DNA of 64,000 nt from Sphingorhabdus wooponensis. Lineage in GTDB: Bacteria > Pseudomonadota > Alphaproteobacteria > Sphingomonadales > Sphingomonadaceae. The notes below the pieces were generated by a model. It was not told where the DNA came from, did not search any database, and was given only the letters and a program-made list of their open reading frames with translations. The stretch covers positions 936,001 through 1,000,000 of the forward strand of contig NZ_RWJI01000001.1 of the NCBI RefSeq assembly GCF_003933235.1, read 5' to 3'. How positions within the stretch are numbered: the first letter of the stretch is position 1; each line of letters opens with the position of its first letter. The position numbers were made by a program, and so were the translations under genes. Shown here in pieces: positions 9,475 through 18,345 of this stretch.

Positions 9475-10041
9475 TTATGAGGCGCGGTCAGCGGCCATTT
9501 TGTCAATCTGCGCCTGTAGCGCCGCTATCTGTTGTTTCAGCTCGGCAACGGTTTCATCGCGTTCCGGCTTTTTGCCTGATAGGTTACCCAAATTGGGCAT
9601 CAAGGCTTCCCGCGCAGAACGCATGAACTCGATATTCTGCTTTGCCAAATGGCCAAAAGGACCCGAGGTGATCGCGGTTTCAATCACTTCTTGAACTTGC
9701 CGTTGGTTTTTGCGGAAATTGTCCATCGACGTTTCCAAAAACTGCGGCACCATGCCTTGCATGGAATCTCCATACATTGCGATCAATTGCTTAAGGAAGC
9801 CAACCGGCAACATTTGCTGCCCGCTATTCTCCTCATCCATAATAATCTGCGTAAGCACGCCATGGGTAATATCTTCATTCGATTTTGCGTCAACGACCTT
9901 GAAATCAATGTCCTTGCGCGTGAGTTCGGCCAGGAAATCGAGCGTAATATATTTCGAAGACTGCGTATTATACAGCCTGCGGTTCGCATATTTTTTGATG
10001 ATGATTGGGCCATCACCATTTTTGTTGGCCGTACGTGCCAT
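9475..10041 (-). CDS. phaR: Polyhydroxyalkanoate synthesis regulator PhaR
   Basis: This 188-residue repressor of polyhydroxyalkanoate (PHA) storage genes binds both DNA and nascent PHA granules. The N-terminal PHB/PHA-accumulation regulator DNA-binding domain is clear (IIKKYANRRLYNTQ, about residues 14-27, then SKYITL). The central domain follows (YGDSMQGMVPQFLETSM), and the C-terminus is a coiled-coil-like Glu/Gln-rich segment (AELKQQIAALQAQI). A good GGAAGGA ribosome binding site precedes the ATG at 10041. PhaR regulators are usually autoregulated, and TGC-rich sites resembling PhaR boxes lie upstream. No PHA synthase is in the window. Confidence 0.92.
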   Translation of the reverse strand: MARTANKNGDGPIIIKKYANRRLYNTQSSKYITLDFLAELTRKDIDFKVVDAKSNEDITHGVLTQIIMDEENSGQQMLPVGFLKQLIAMYGDSMQGMVPQFLETSMDNFRKNQRQVQEVIETAITSGPFGHLAKQNIEFMRSAREALMPNLGNLSGKKPERDETVAELKQQIAALQAQIDKMAADRAS

Positions 10042-10088
10042 CGTTGGTCCTTCCGGAAAAGTTGCACCCCGATAGCATCAAGCCATAG

Positions 10089-10103
10089 TGCACTGCAACA
10101 TTG
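10089..10103. promoter_or_regulatory. Possible PhaR operator near phaR
   Basis: The sequence TGCACTGCAACATTG lies 48 bases upstream of the phaR start codon. It is close to the TGC-rich sites bound by PhaR repressors before phaP and phaR in other alphaproteobacteria. Its place fits autoregulation of phaR. The match is by eye only. Confidence 0.4.
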
Positions 10104-10208
10104 GTGAGGGGATAGGTATTCTGCCTGTAGAGATTGAGCAAACTATTCATTGCCGATCCTTATCTCACCCCGCTGTTTTAGTGCCTTCATGAATTTTTGA
10201 TTAACCAC

Positions 10209-10226
10209 TGTTGCAATGTTGCAACA
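10209..10226. promoter_or_regulatory. Second TGC-rich imperfect palindrome, PhaR-like
   Basis: TGTTGCAATGTTGCAACA is a near-perfect 18-base palindrome built from TTGCAA half-sites. It sits about midway between phaR and the TonB receptor and could serve either promoter. It resembles the site at 10089 and known PhaR boxes. Confidence 0.4.
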
Positions 10227-10298
10227 ATTCAAAAAGAAATGCAGCCATTCATATTCCAGTGGTTGCACTTCCAGCCCGCCTCAGTTTACCATATTTTA

Positions 10299-10319
10299 CT
10301 TTATGATTAATACATAAAG
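10299..10319. promoter_or_regulatory. Inverted repeat before the TonB receptor gene
   Basis: CTTTATG and CATAAAG form perfect 7-base arms around a 7-base ATTAATA spacer, 76 bases upstream of the receptor start codon in AT-rich DNA. It looks like an operator for a dimeric regulator at the receptor promoter. No Fur-like consensus is evident. Confidence 0.4.
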
Positions 10320-10394
10320 ATTAAGTTACTTAACTGTTTTGCAAGCGGGCGCTGGGCCTGAAAATTGTTCACGAAATTTAGCTGGGGAGCTACA

Positions 10395-13300
10395 ATGAAA
10401 AAATCACGTCTCTTTGTCGCAGCGTCATTTGGCAGTCTTGCCATGGTCATTGCATCGCCATCTTTTGCCCAGACTGCACCTGCGCCTCAGGAACCTGAAG
10501 AAGAGGTCAGCGTAAATACTAATCCTGCGCCTCAGGAACCTGATGAAGAGGTCAGCGTAAATACTAATCCTGCGCCTCAGGAACCTGATGAAGAGGTCAG
10601 CGTAAATACTAATGAAGAGGTTGAGGATACATCCAGCGCTATCGTTGTTACTGGGTCTCGCATCCGTCGCGACACATTCAGCACCATCGAGCCAATTACA
10701 GTTGTTACCGCTGAAGAAATTACGCAGGGCGGTTTCAATAGCGCCGCCGACGTGTTGCAAAGCCAAGTCGTGACTGCCGGCGCTGGGCAAATCAATAACT
10801 TTTATGGCGGCTTCGTTACCGCTGGAGGTACTGGTGCAAACACGCTGGGTCTTCGCAACCTTGGTCCCGCACGTACGCTCGTTCTGCTGAACGGCCGCCG
10901 ATTGGCACCTGCCGGTACGCGAGGCAACGTGCTTGCTGCTGACCTTAACGTACTTCCGACGGCAATTGTTGAACGCATTGAAGTTCTCAAGGCTGGCGCA
11001 TCATCAATTTATGGTTCTGACGCTGTCGCAGGTGTTGTAAACATCATGACTGACAAGAAGGTTCGTGGCGTTACTCTCGATGCGCAAATCAATATCCCTG
11101 AAGTGGGTGCCGGAGTCGATCGCCGGATTGCTACAACTTTTGGTTTTGGTGATGACCGACTAAATGTGCTTGGTTCATTTGAGTATCGTAAGCGTAATGC
11201 TTTGCGTCTTAAGGACCGTGACTTCACAAGCTGCCCTATACCAGGGTACAAGCTTGACGCTGCCTCGCCTTTGGGCTCAGACGATCCATACCCACTAGGT
11301 GATCCGCGTAACTGCTTCACGCTCGACAATGGTGGCGTAACAATTAATACACTCGGCCTTCCTAACCGCTCTGCAATTGGGCGCACGAGTGGAACGGCGG
11401 CTACTTTTAACCGCTTTGTTCCATCTGCGAGTGCTGGCGGCGGTACACCAGGATATCTTGGTGTAGGCCTCTATGACCGCGATACTTTTGATCCTGCAAT
11501 GCAAGAAGAAGAGTTGATCACTCCAGTTGAAAATTACACTGGGTTTCTTGCTGGAACTTACCAAACCGATATGCTGGGTAATGCAGAAATTTACGGTGAG
11601 GTGCTCGCCACTCGTCGTAAATCTTCATCTCTTTTATATCGCCAAGTATCTTTGGACTATTTGAGAGGTAGCCCACTTTTACCAGTTGAATTTCGTTCAG
11701 GCACGTTCCTCGCTGCCAATAACGTCTCAAGCGGGCAACCAGTTGCTGCGCGCGCCTTTGTGGGTTTTGGTCTGACCGACTCCGCCCAAGAAGTTGACTA
11801 TGCGCGTTTTGGTACAGGTATCCGTGGTGATTTTGCATTCGATGGCTGGCGTTATGACGCTTATGTCGGAAAATCTTGGACAGATGGTACTTACGAGATT
11901 GAGTCTTTCTTAATCGACAGAATGGCGAATGCGATGAACGTTGTGGAATCATCCACTGGTGTCCTGAGCTGTGCGAGCGCCGCTTCTAACGTAAATTGCG
12001 TTCCAGGACCTCGTCTTACTGCGGATGTTATTGGCGGTAAATTGCCCCAAGCGTTTCGTGATTACATTCTGGTAAATACCATCGGTAACACTAAGTTTCG
12101 TGAAACGACTGCAAGCTTTAACGTAGATGGTCCACTGTTTGCATTACCAGGTGGTGACGTTCAATTGGCCTTGGGCGCAGAATATCGCAAACAGCGCATT
12201 GATGACACGCCTGATGCAAACTCGATCAGCGGTAACCTTCTTGGTCTTACTGCGGGTACTCCAACACGTGGCACTGATAATGTGAAGGAAGTGTTCGGCG
12301 AAGTATTCGTGCCTATAATGTCCGATCGTCCATTCTTCCAAAATTTGAGCTTGAATGCCTCCGGTCGTTATACTGATTATGCGTCATATGGCAGCGACAC
12401 CACATATAAGGTTGCTGGCGAATGGGAGTTCTTTAAAGGCGTCGGCATTCGAGGAAGCTACGGCACGTCGTATCGTGCACCTGCACTTTCAGAACAATTC
12501 TTGGGCGCGACTAGTGGTTTTAGCAGTGGCGGTAGTGATCCTTGCGATTCAGACAACTTTCCACGCGCTAATGGCCAGCCAAACCCAAGTGCTTATTCTG
12601 CTGCTCAACAACAGCGTGCTGCCAATTGCCAGTCAATCGGTATTGATACTAACACCTTCCAGCAGAACTCGAGTATTACTCTGTTCCAACGTGGAGGAGC
12701 AGAAACTGGTCTGTCAGCGGAAACGTCGCGTAACTGGTCGGTAGGTGCTGTAGTGCAGCCGCGCATCTCAAATTCCACAACGTTGGGACTTGCGGTAGAT
12801 TATTTTGATATCAAGGTTTCTAACGGTGTTTCTTCGATTTCAGGTTCGAGCATCCTGTCTCGTTGCTACAGCGACGTCGACTTCAACCCAGCGGAAGGTT
12901 TTTGTAAGTTTGTAAAACGCGACGCCAACCAGATTTTGACTGTTACGAGTGGTTACGTGAACCTCTCCCTAGACGTCGTAAAGGGTTATGAGTTTACTGG
13001 TCGCTTTTCGACAAATCTGCTTGGTGGTCGATTTACTTTTAATGCTAACATGACAAAATACACAGAACAGTCTGACAAGACTTTCCCCGAAGAGATTTTG
13101 CTTGATAATAATGGGACTTTGAATGTTCCTGATTTGCTCGGTAATTTTGACGCCACTTATAGCACAGGCCCTGTGTCTTTCCGCTATGGTGTATCATGGT
13201 TTGACGGCAGTAGCGGTACCGCCAAGTACAATCAAACAAGCCGTACTACTGGATTAGTCAACCAAGCCAATGTTGATATCTTGAACGAAGGCTATCAACT

Positions 13301-13508
13301 CGAAGTGCCAGATTATTATCAGCATAGTGCTTCGGTTCAGCTAAATATCACTGATAAATTCCAGATGACACTTGGTGTACGTAATCTCCTCGATAAGGAT
13401 CCTCCAAAGGTCTCTGCATATTACACCGTCATCGGTAACGCCCCGCTATATTCAGGTTATGATTACACGGGTCGTCAGTGGTTTTTGAACACGAACTTCA
13501 AGTTCTAA
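10395..13508 (+). CDS. TonB-dependent outer-membrane receptor
   Basis: This 1037-residue outer-membrane receptor is powered by TonB. The ATG at 10395 follows GGGGAG; the open frame runs ten codons further upstream. A signal peptide (MKKSRLFVAAS to PSFAQ, about 1-26) is followed by an acidic linker made of three 15-residue repeats (PAPQEPDEEVSVNTN). Then comes the TonB-box/plug region: IVVTGSRIRRDTFS, LNGRRLAPAG and the KAGASSIYGSDAVAGVVN segment. The beta-barrel fills the rest and ends in Phe (NTNFKF), as expected for a porin-like insertion signal. There is no STN signalling domain. This plug type is frequent in sphingomonads for peptide, sugar or other organic uptake, and the ligand cannot be named. 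The gene is more AT-rich than its neighbours. It is monocistronic with its own terminator. Confidence 0.93.
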   Translation: MKKSRLFVAASFGSLAMVIASPSFAQTAPAPQEPEEEVSVNTNPAPQEPDEEVSVNTNPAPQEPDEEVSVNTNEEVEDTSSAIVVTGSRIRRDTFSTIEPITVVTAEEITQGGFNSAADVLQSQVVTAGAGQINNFYGGFVTAGGTGANTLGLRNLGPARTLVLLNGRRLAPAGTRGNVLAADLNVLPTAIVERIEVLKAGASSIYGSDAVAGVVNIMTDKKVRGVTLDAQINIPEVGAGVDRRIATTFGFGDDRLNVLGSFEYRKRNALRLKDRDFTSCPIPGYKLDAASPLGSDDPYPLGDPRNCFTLDNGGVTINTLGLPNRSAIGRTSGTAATFNRFVPSASAGGGTPGYLGVGLYDRDTFDPAMQEEELITPVENYTGFLAGTYQTDMLGNAEIYGEVLATRRKSSSLLYRQVSLDYLRGSPLLPVEFRSGTFLAANNVSSGQPVAARAFVGFGLTDSAQEVDYARFGTGIRGDFAFDGWRYDAYVGKSWTDGTYEIESFLIDRMANAMNVVESSTGVLSCASAASNVNCVPGPRLTADVIGGKLPQAFRDYILVNTIGNTKFRETTASFNVDGPLFALPGGDVQLALGAEYRKQRIDDTPDANSISGNLLGLTAGTPTRGTDNVKEVFGEVFVPIMSDRPFFQNLSLNASGRYTDYASYGSDTTYKVAGEWEFFKGVGIRGSYGTSYRAPALSEQFLGATSGFSSGGSDPCDSDNFPRANGQPNPSAYSAAQQQRAANCQSIGIDTNTFQQNSSITLFQRGGAETGLSAETSRNWSVGAVVQPRISNSTTLGLAVDYFDIKVSNGVSSISGSSILSRCYSDVDFNPAEGFCKFVKRDANQILTVTSGYVNLSLDVVKGYEFTGRFSTNLLGGRFTFNANMTKYTEQSDKTFPEEILLDNNGTLNVPDLLGNFDATYSTGPVSFRYGVSWFDGSSGTAKYNQTSRTTGLVNQANVDILNEGYQLEVPDYYQHSASVQLNITDKFQMTLGVRNLLDKDPPKVSAYYTVIGNAPLYSGYDYTGRQWFLNTNFKF
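10479..10613 (+). repeat. Three in-frame 45-bp tandem repeats in the TonB receptor
   Basis: Units at 10479-10523, 10524-10568 and 10569-10613 each encode PAPQEP-E/D-EEVSVNTN. Units two and three are identical to each other, and unit one differs at a single codon (GAA against GAT). The repeat lies between the signal peptide and the plug, near the expected TonB-box region. Near-identity at DNA level points to recent duplication by slippage or recombination. Confidence 0.9.
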
Positions 13509-13533
13509 AATAAACTTAAGACACAAATTAAAG

Positions 13534-13566
13534 AAAAGGGCGCCCATGAGGCGCCCTTTTTTGTTG
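13534..13566 (+). terminator. Rho-independent terminator of the TonB receptor gene
   Basis: A perfect 11-base stem (AAAAGGGCGCC, 13534-13544, with GGCGCCCTTTT, 13550-13560) around a 5-base CATGA loop runs straight into a T tract. It starts 26 bases after the receptor stop codon. Confidence 0.92.
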
Positions 13567-13614
13567 GTTTAACTAACGGTCAGCAGCGCTATAAAATCAG
13601 GCCGCTCCAGAATA

Positions 13615-14658
13615 TCAACTCCAGCTACGCTCGAACCTTGACCCTAAATTTGTCAGTAGCTCATATTGCGAAAGCTCCGTCAGCGCGGCGGCAGCTACAA
13701 GGTCATATTCTATGTCTACCCAATCACCTTCGCGTAAATCAGGTGATGCATTTAGGTTCAGCGTCACAAGGTCCATCGACACGCGACCGATAACGGGCAA
13801 TGCAAGCCCATCTGTCCACGCCCTGCCCTTACTCGAAAACGCGCGCATATATCCATCAGCATAGCCGATCGATATTGTGCCCACGCGGGTTTCTTCCGGG
13901 CAGGCATAGGTTGCATTGTAACCGACCATTGCACCTGCTGGTAAGTCGCGCACTTGTAGAAGCCGTGCCGATATTCGAACAACTGGCTTAATCCATTTTT
14001 CCATGCCAGCGCGGGCAATGCCGCCATAGAGGCTGATCCCAGGACGTGTCAGATCAAAATGATAGTCGTCCCCCAACATAATTCCTGCGCTATTGCACAA
14101 GCTAAACCGCTGTGCGGTCACTGTGGAAACAGCTTGAATAAATGCATGAAGCTGTGCTCTGTTTTGTGCAACATCGGTATCCGCCGATGCCAAATGCGAC
14201 ATCAATAGATCAACATCCATGCCATCAAGTACGCCGTCAGCTAAATGCTGTGGCGCTAGGCCCAAGCGGTTAATGCCGCTGTCGAACATGACATGGCATC
14301 GTCCGCCGCCTGCGTTGCGCCAGTGGCTAAGCTGTTCTGGCGTATTCAGCACTGGCGTTGCCCCCAACGCCCGCGCCGCTGCGATATCTGATGGCGCAAT
14401 ACCATTCAGCACAGATATCGAATGGGGCGGTAACAAATCGGCAATGGCTTCTGCTTCGCGCCAATGTGCCACGAAAAAGTCACGGCAGCCTGCATCACGC
14501 AATCGCGTAACAACTTCACGCGCACCCAAGCCATAAGCATTGGCCTTTACCGCCGCCCCTGCCCGCGCCGCGCCGCTGCACGCATCTAGCGCACGCCAGT
14601 TGGCGACGAGCGCATCTCGGTCAAGATGTAGGCGCAATGGGGCTTCAAAATCAGTCAT
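13615..14658 (-). CDS. alr: Alanine racemase
   Basis: This 347-residue PLP enzyme interconverts L- and D-alanine for peptidoglycan. The PLP lysine is Lys38 in AAVKANAYGLG. The second catalytic base is a Tyr in the AMVGYNATY segment (Tyr247 by position). Other family segments are the HVMFDSGINRLG strand and SIGYADGYMR. The length is slightly short for the family (about 350-380). It lies 31 bases downstream of the MFS gene on the same strand and may be co-transcribed with it. The other side faces the TonB receptor terminator. Whether this is the biosynthetic (alr) or catabolic (dadX) enzyme is not decided by sequence. Confidence 0.92.
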   Translation of the reverse strand: MTDFEAPLRLHLDRDALVANWRALDACSGAARAGAAVKANAYGLGAREVVTRLRDAGCRDFFVAHWREAEAIADLLPPHSISVLNGIAPSDIAAARALGATPVLNTPEQLSHWRNAGGGRCHVMFDSGINRLGLAPQHLADGVLDGMDVDLLMSHLASADTDVAQNRAQLHAFIQAVSTVTAQRFSLCNSAGIMLGDDYHFDLTRPGISLYGGIARAGMEKWIKPVVRISARLLQVRDLPAGAMVGYNATYACPEETRVGTISIGYADGYMRAFSSKGRAWTDGLALPVIGRVSMDLVTLNLNASPDLREGDWVDIEYDLVAAAALTELSQYELLTNLGSRFERSWS

Positions 14659-14689
14659 CGACTGCCTTTTGTCCCTGCTGCTCGCTCTG

Positions 14690-16276
14690 TCAATCCAGCT
14701 CCGTTTTTCCGGATGTTTCGGGCAACCAAATCAACGCTACGATGAATGCCATGGCGGTAATCGCCACGGTATACCAAAGTCCCGAAAAGGGCTGTCCGGT
14801 TTGTGCGACGATATATTGGGAAATATACGGCAGAAAGCCGCCAAAATAGCCTGTGCCTATGTGATAGGGTATGGACATCGATGTATAGCGGATTTTGGCG
14901 GGGAACAATTCCACAAGGATAGCGGCAACTTGCCCGTAGGTCATGCCTGACAAGGCCACCATCAGGAAGACCGCTAAGATGATTTTCCAAGGTTCGCGCT
15001 GCGCTGGGTCTGATTTGTCGGGATAACCCGCCTTCTCTAGCGCTGCGATATAGGCTTTTTCATCGAAACCCTGAAGCTTTGTATCCCCGACGTTCAAAGA
15101 CACAGTGTCGCTGGTTTGTTTGCTATAGGCTATGCCGCGTTTCGTCAGGAAATTCAGCGCTTGCGCACATTCGCTTTCGTGCACGCGGTTAAGTGCGTTA
15201 AAATCACATTCCGGCATAGACAAGGTAACAGGATTGCTCTGTGTCGCGCGTGCCAAAGCGGGGTTCGCGGCATCCGCCATCATCCAAAAAATCGGGAACA
15301 CACCGATGATGGAAAGGCCATAGCCAAGCAATAGAAGTCTTTTGCGGCCCCATTTATCCGACAGCCATCCGCACGCAACATAAGTGGGGGCTGCCAATGC
15401 TGCGCCAACCGCCATGTACAAAAGTGCGTCGGTCTCTGGAACGCGCGCAGTTCCAGTGAGAAAGTATAATGTGCCGAATTGGGACGTATAATAAATAACG
15501 GTCAATCCAGCTGCGACGCCGAATAATGCAACAAAGATACGCCCCACATTGCCCGGATATTGGAAGCTTTCCAGAAACGGATTTTTGGACGTTGTCCCTG
15601 CGGCCTTCATAGCCTTGAAAACAGGGCTTTCCGACAGTTTGACGCGCATATAGAGCGAAATCGCGAGCAGCAAAATTGAGGTCAAGAACGGCACACGCCA
15701 GCCCCATGCCTCAAACGCTTCGTTGCTCATGGACTGGCGCGTGATCAGTACGACAATGACAGCGAGCAGAAATCCGCCCGCGACGGACGCTTGGATCCAG
15801 CTGGTATATTGGCCGCGTTTACCGTCTGGTGCATGTTCGGCCACATAAATGGCTGCCCCGCCATATTCACCGCCAAGCGCCAAGCCCTGCAGACAGCGCA
15901 TAAGTAAAAGCAAGCCCGCGGCCCATAATCCTGCGGTTTCAAAGGTTGGCAACAATCCAATCGCTGCTGTTGCAACACCCATCAACGTTATGGTAACAAG
16001 AAACGTATATTTGCGGCCGATCTTGTCCCCAAAATATCCGAACAAAATTGCGCCAAATGGGCGCACACCAAAGCCCGCACCAAAAATTGCAAGCGATGCC
16101 AAGGTTGCTGCAGTCGGGTTATCTGCGGGGAAAAATAGCTTTCCGATTAACGCAGCCAAAATGCCGTAAACGAAAAAGTCATACCATTCGAAAACCGTAC
16201 CCAGCGATGATGCTGTAATAACAAGGCGATCACGTTTGGGATCAAGTACGACTTCGGTTTCGGCAGCACTGGCCAT
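14690..16276 (-). CDS. MFS metabolite:proton symporter (MHS-like) with a long internal loop
   Basis: This is a 528-residue twelve-helix carrier of the major facilitator superfamily, metabolite:H+ symporter type (relatives carry shikimate, proline/betaine, 2-oxoglutarate or other organic acids). Typical signatures are SSLGTVFEWYDFFVYG at the first helix, FGYFGDKIGRKYTF in the first cytoplasmic loop and RCLQGLALGGEYGGAA in helix four. An unusual soluble insert of about 90 residues after helix eight (ARATQSNPVTLSMPECDF to DPAQREPW) carries two Cys and a DUF4175-free, unrecognised sequence. It lies 62 bases downstream of pccA, so a propionate, methylmalonate or dicarboxylate substrate is possible but unproven. 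Confidence 0.85.
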   Translation of the reverse strand: MASAAETEVVLDPKRDRLVITASSLGTVFEWYDFFVYGILAALIGKLFFPADNPTAATLASLAIFGAGFGVRPFGAILFGYFGDKIGRKYTFLVTITLMGVATAAIGLLPTFETAGLWAAGLLLLMRCLQGLALGGEYGGAAIYVAEHAPDGKRGQYTSWIQASVAGGFLLAVIVVLITRQSMSNEAFEAWGWRVPFLTSILLLAISLYMRVKLSESPVFKAMKAAGTTSKNPFLESFQYPGNVGRIFVALFGVAAGLTVIYYTSQFGTLYFLTGTARVPETDALLYMAVGAALAAPTYVACGWLSDKWGRKRLLLLGYGLSIIGVFPIFWMMADAANPALARATQSNPVTLSMPECDFNALNRVHESECAQALNFLTKRGIAYSKQTSDTVSLNVGDTKLQGFDEKAYIAALEKAGYPDKSDPAQREPWKIILAVFLMVALSGMTYGQVAAILVELFPAKIRYTSMSIPYHIGTGYFGGFLPYISQYIVAQTGQPFSGLWYTVAITAMAFIVALIWLPETSGKTELD

Positions 16277-16338
16277 GACATTCCCCTAATAACCCTCTGT
16301 GCATGTTTTAATGCCAATGTTGGCACTTTCAAGCGGGT

Positions 16339-18345
16339 TCATTCCATTTCAAGGATCACAGCATCAACGGCCAGACTGTCTCCAGCCTTCGCATTTACCA
16401 ATTTGACCGTTCCGGATTTTTCCGCGCGCAAAATGTTTTCCATTTTCATCGCCTCTACCACCGCAAGTGGTTGACCAGATTCAACCTTGTCGCCGACATT
16501 GACATGCAAAGTCGTGAGTAGGCCCGGCATTGGACAAATAAGGAATTTGGACAGGTCTGGCGGGATTTTCTCAATCATGTGCGTTGCAAGATGCGCGATG
16601 TGACCGGGTAGAACGCGGGCAAAATAGGTTGCGCCGCGTGTCGTTAGATGAAATCCCGTGCGTGCTTTGTTGATTTTAACCGCGAGCTCTTCTTCCCCGA
16701 TTTCCGCTTCAATCAAGCGATCACCAGGGTCATATTCCATCGACAGGTCGAAAGGCGCACCATCAACATGCATGTCGCCATCAACCATTTCGATGTCATG
16801 CACCGCATCGCCAATGGTCACCTGCCAGCGTGCTGGCGGCTCCAGCGTATCCCCCAATTGACCATCGACATTCCGCGCGCGGTCGGCTTCTGCTGTCGCC
16901 ACAAAGCCAGCGATTGCCGCGAGCGATTTGATCAGTTCAGCATTTGCAGGTGCGCCCTGAAAACCGTCAGGATATACTTCCGCGATAAACCCTGTTGTGA
17001 GTTCACCCGAACGGAAACGGGGATGCTGCATGATGGCACTCACGAAATCGATATTGTGGCCAAGCCCTTCAATTTCGAAGCGGTCGAGCGCCGCAATTTG
17101 CAGGTCGGCAGCTTCGTCGCGGGTTTCTCCCCATGTTATCAGCTTAGCAATCATGGGGTCGTAGAACATCGAAACTTCGCCACCATCCATGACGCCATCA
17201 TCGACACGAACGCCATCAACGCCGCGTATATCCCCTGCCCAGCCCGCCACTGGCGGATGATAGCGCGTCAATCGTCCCGTGCTCGGCAAAAATCCGCGAT
17301 AGGGATCTTCGGCATAGACGCGGTTTTCAATCGACCAACCATCGATTTTGATATCGTCTTGCGTCATCGCAAGCTTCTCACCGGCGGCTACGCGGATCAT
17401 CTGTTCAACCAGGTCAATGCCCGTGATGCATTCCGTAACAGGATGTTCGACCTGCAACCGCGTGTTCATTTCAAGGAAGTAGAAGCTCTCACCGCTTGGG
17501 TCCGCGCCGGATACGATAAGTTCCACTGTTCCTGCAGAATAATAGCCCACCGCACGGGACAAGGCCACGCATTGCTCGCCCATTGCTTTGCGCATTTTGG
17601 GCGTAACGAAGGGCGAAGGCGCTTCTTCGACAACCTTTTGATGCCGCCGCTGGATCGAACATTCGCGTTCGTTCAAATAGAGGATATTGCCGTGCTGATC
17701 GCCCAATATCTGAATTTCGATATGGCGCGGGTTGAGAATGAATTTCTCGATAAACAAGCGGTCATCCCCGAATGAGTTCAGCCCCTCCCGCTTGGTCGCT
17801 TCAAAGCCTTCGCGAACGTCCTGCTCATTATACGCAAGCCGCATCCCCTTGCCGCCGCCGCCTGCGCTGGCCTTCATCATGACGGGGTAGCCGATTTCTT
17901 CCGAAATCCGCACCGCATGTTCGGTATCGTCAATCTCACCCACAAAGCCAGGGACAACATTGACCCCTGCCGACATTGCCAGTTTCTTGGATTCAATCTT
18001 GTCACCCATCGCGGCAATTGCGTTCACGGGTGGGCCGATAAAGGCGATATTTTCCTTGGCCAATGCTTCGGCAAAGCTGGTGCGTTCGGACAGAAAACCA
18101 TAGCCCGGATGTACGGCCTCTGCGCCTGTTTGCTTGCACGCGGCGATGATCTTCTCAGCAATCAAATAAGACTGCGCAGCCGGTGAAGGCCCGATATGCA
18201 CAGCCTCGTCTGCCATCTGCACAAAGGGCGCACGTGCGTCGGCATCGGAATAGACCGCGACAGTGGCAATCCCCATGCGGCGTGCGGTTTTGATGATCCG
18301 GCAAGCAATCTCGCCACGGTTGGCGATCAGGATTTTTTTGAACAT
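16339..18345 (-). CDS. pccA: Propionyl-CoA carboxylase alpha subunit (biotin carboxylase/BCCP)
   Basis: This 668-residue biotin protein carboxylates its own biotin with ATP and bicarbonate, and the beta subunit then moves the carboxyl group to propionyl-CoA. The biotin carboxylase domain has its ATP-grasp glycine-rich loop (MKASAGGGGKGMR), the ECSIQRRHQKV segment and the EMNTRLQVEHPVTE motif. A BT-type linker follows, then the biotinyl domain with Lys634 in EAMKMEN. The partner PccB is encoded upstream in the same operon. Start and upstream stop overlap by one base (TAATG) with the DUF1330 gene. The methylmalonyl-CoA neighbours argue for propionyl-CoA over acetyl- or methylcrotonyl-CoA. Confidence 0.94.
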   Translation of the reverse strand: MFKKILIANRGEIACRIIKTARRMGIATVAVYSDADARAPFVQMADEAVHIGPSPAAQSYLIAEKIIAACKQTGAEAVHPGYGFLSERTSFAEALAKENIAFIGPPVNAIAAMGDKIESKKLAMSAGVNVVPGFVGEIDDTEHAVRISEEIGYPVMMKASAGGGGKGMRLAYNEQDVREGFEATKREGLNSFGDDRLFIEKFILNPRHIEIQILGDQHGNILYLNERECSIQRRHQKVVEEAPSPFVTPKMRKAMGEQCVALSRAVGYYSAGTVELIVSGADPSGESFYFLEMNTRLQVEHPVTECITGIDLVEQMIRVAAGEKLAMTQDDIKIDGWSIENRVYAEDPYRGFLPSTGRLTRYHPPVAGWAGDIRGVDGVRVDDGVMDGGEVSMFYDPMIAKLITWGETRDEAADLQIAALDRFEIEGLGHNIDFVSAIMQHPRFRSGELTTGFIAEVYPDGFQGAPANAELIKSLAAIAGFVATAEADRARNVDGQLGDTLEPPARWQVTIGDAVHDIEMVDGDMHVDGAPFDLSMEYDPGDRLIEAEIGEEELAVKINKARTGFHLTTRGATYFARVLPGHIAHLATHMIEKIPPDLSKFLICPMPGLLTTLHVNVGDKVESGQPLAVVEAMKMENILRAEKSGTVKLVNAKAGDSLAVDAVILEME

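Larger units (their letters stand above)
10042..10394. other. 353-base regulatory gap between phaR and the TonB receptor
   Basis: This divergent spacer has no convincing gene. It holds the phaR ribosome binding site, two TGC-rich sites similar to PhaR operators (10089-10103 and 10209-10226), a 21-base inverted repeat (10299-10319), an AT-rich tract from about 10280 to 10340 likely to carry the receptor promoter, and a GGGGAG ribosome binding site at 10384-10389. Confidence 0.6.

Noticed and set aside
16648-17775. 375-codon plus-strand open frame opposite pccA
   Set aside because: It lies wholly antisense to a well-supported gene, has no recognisable domain or ribosome binding site, and long antisense frames are usual in GC-rich coding DNA.
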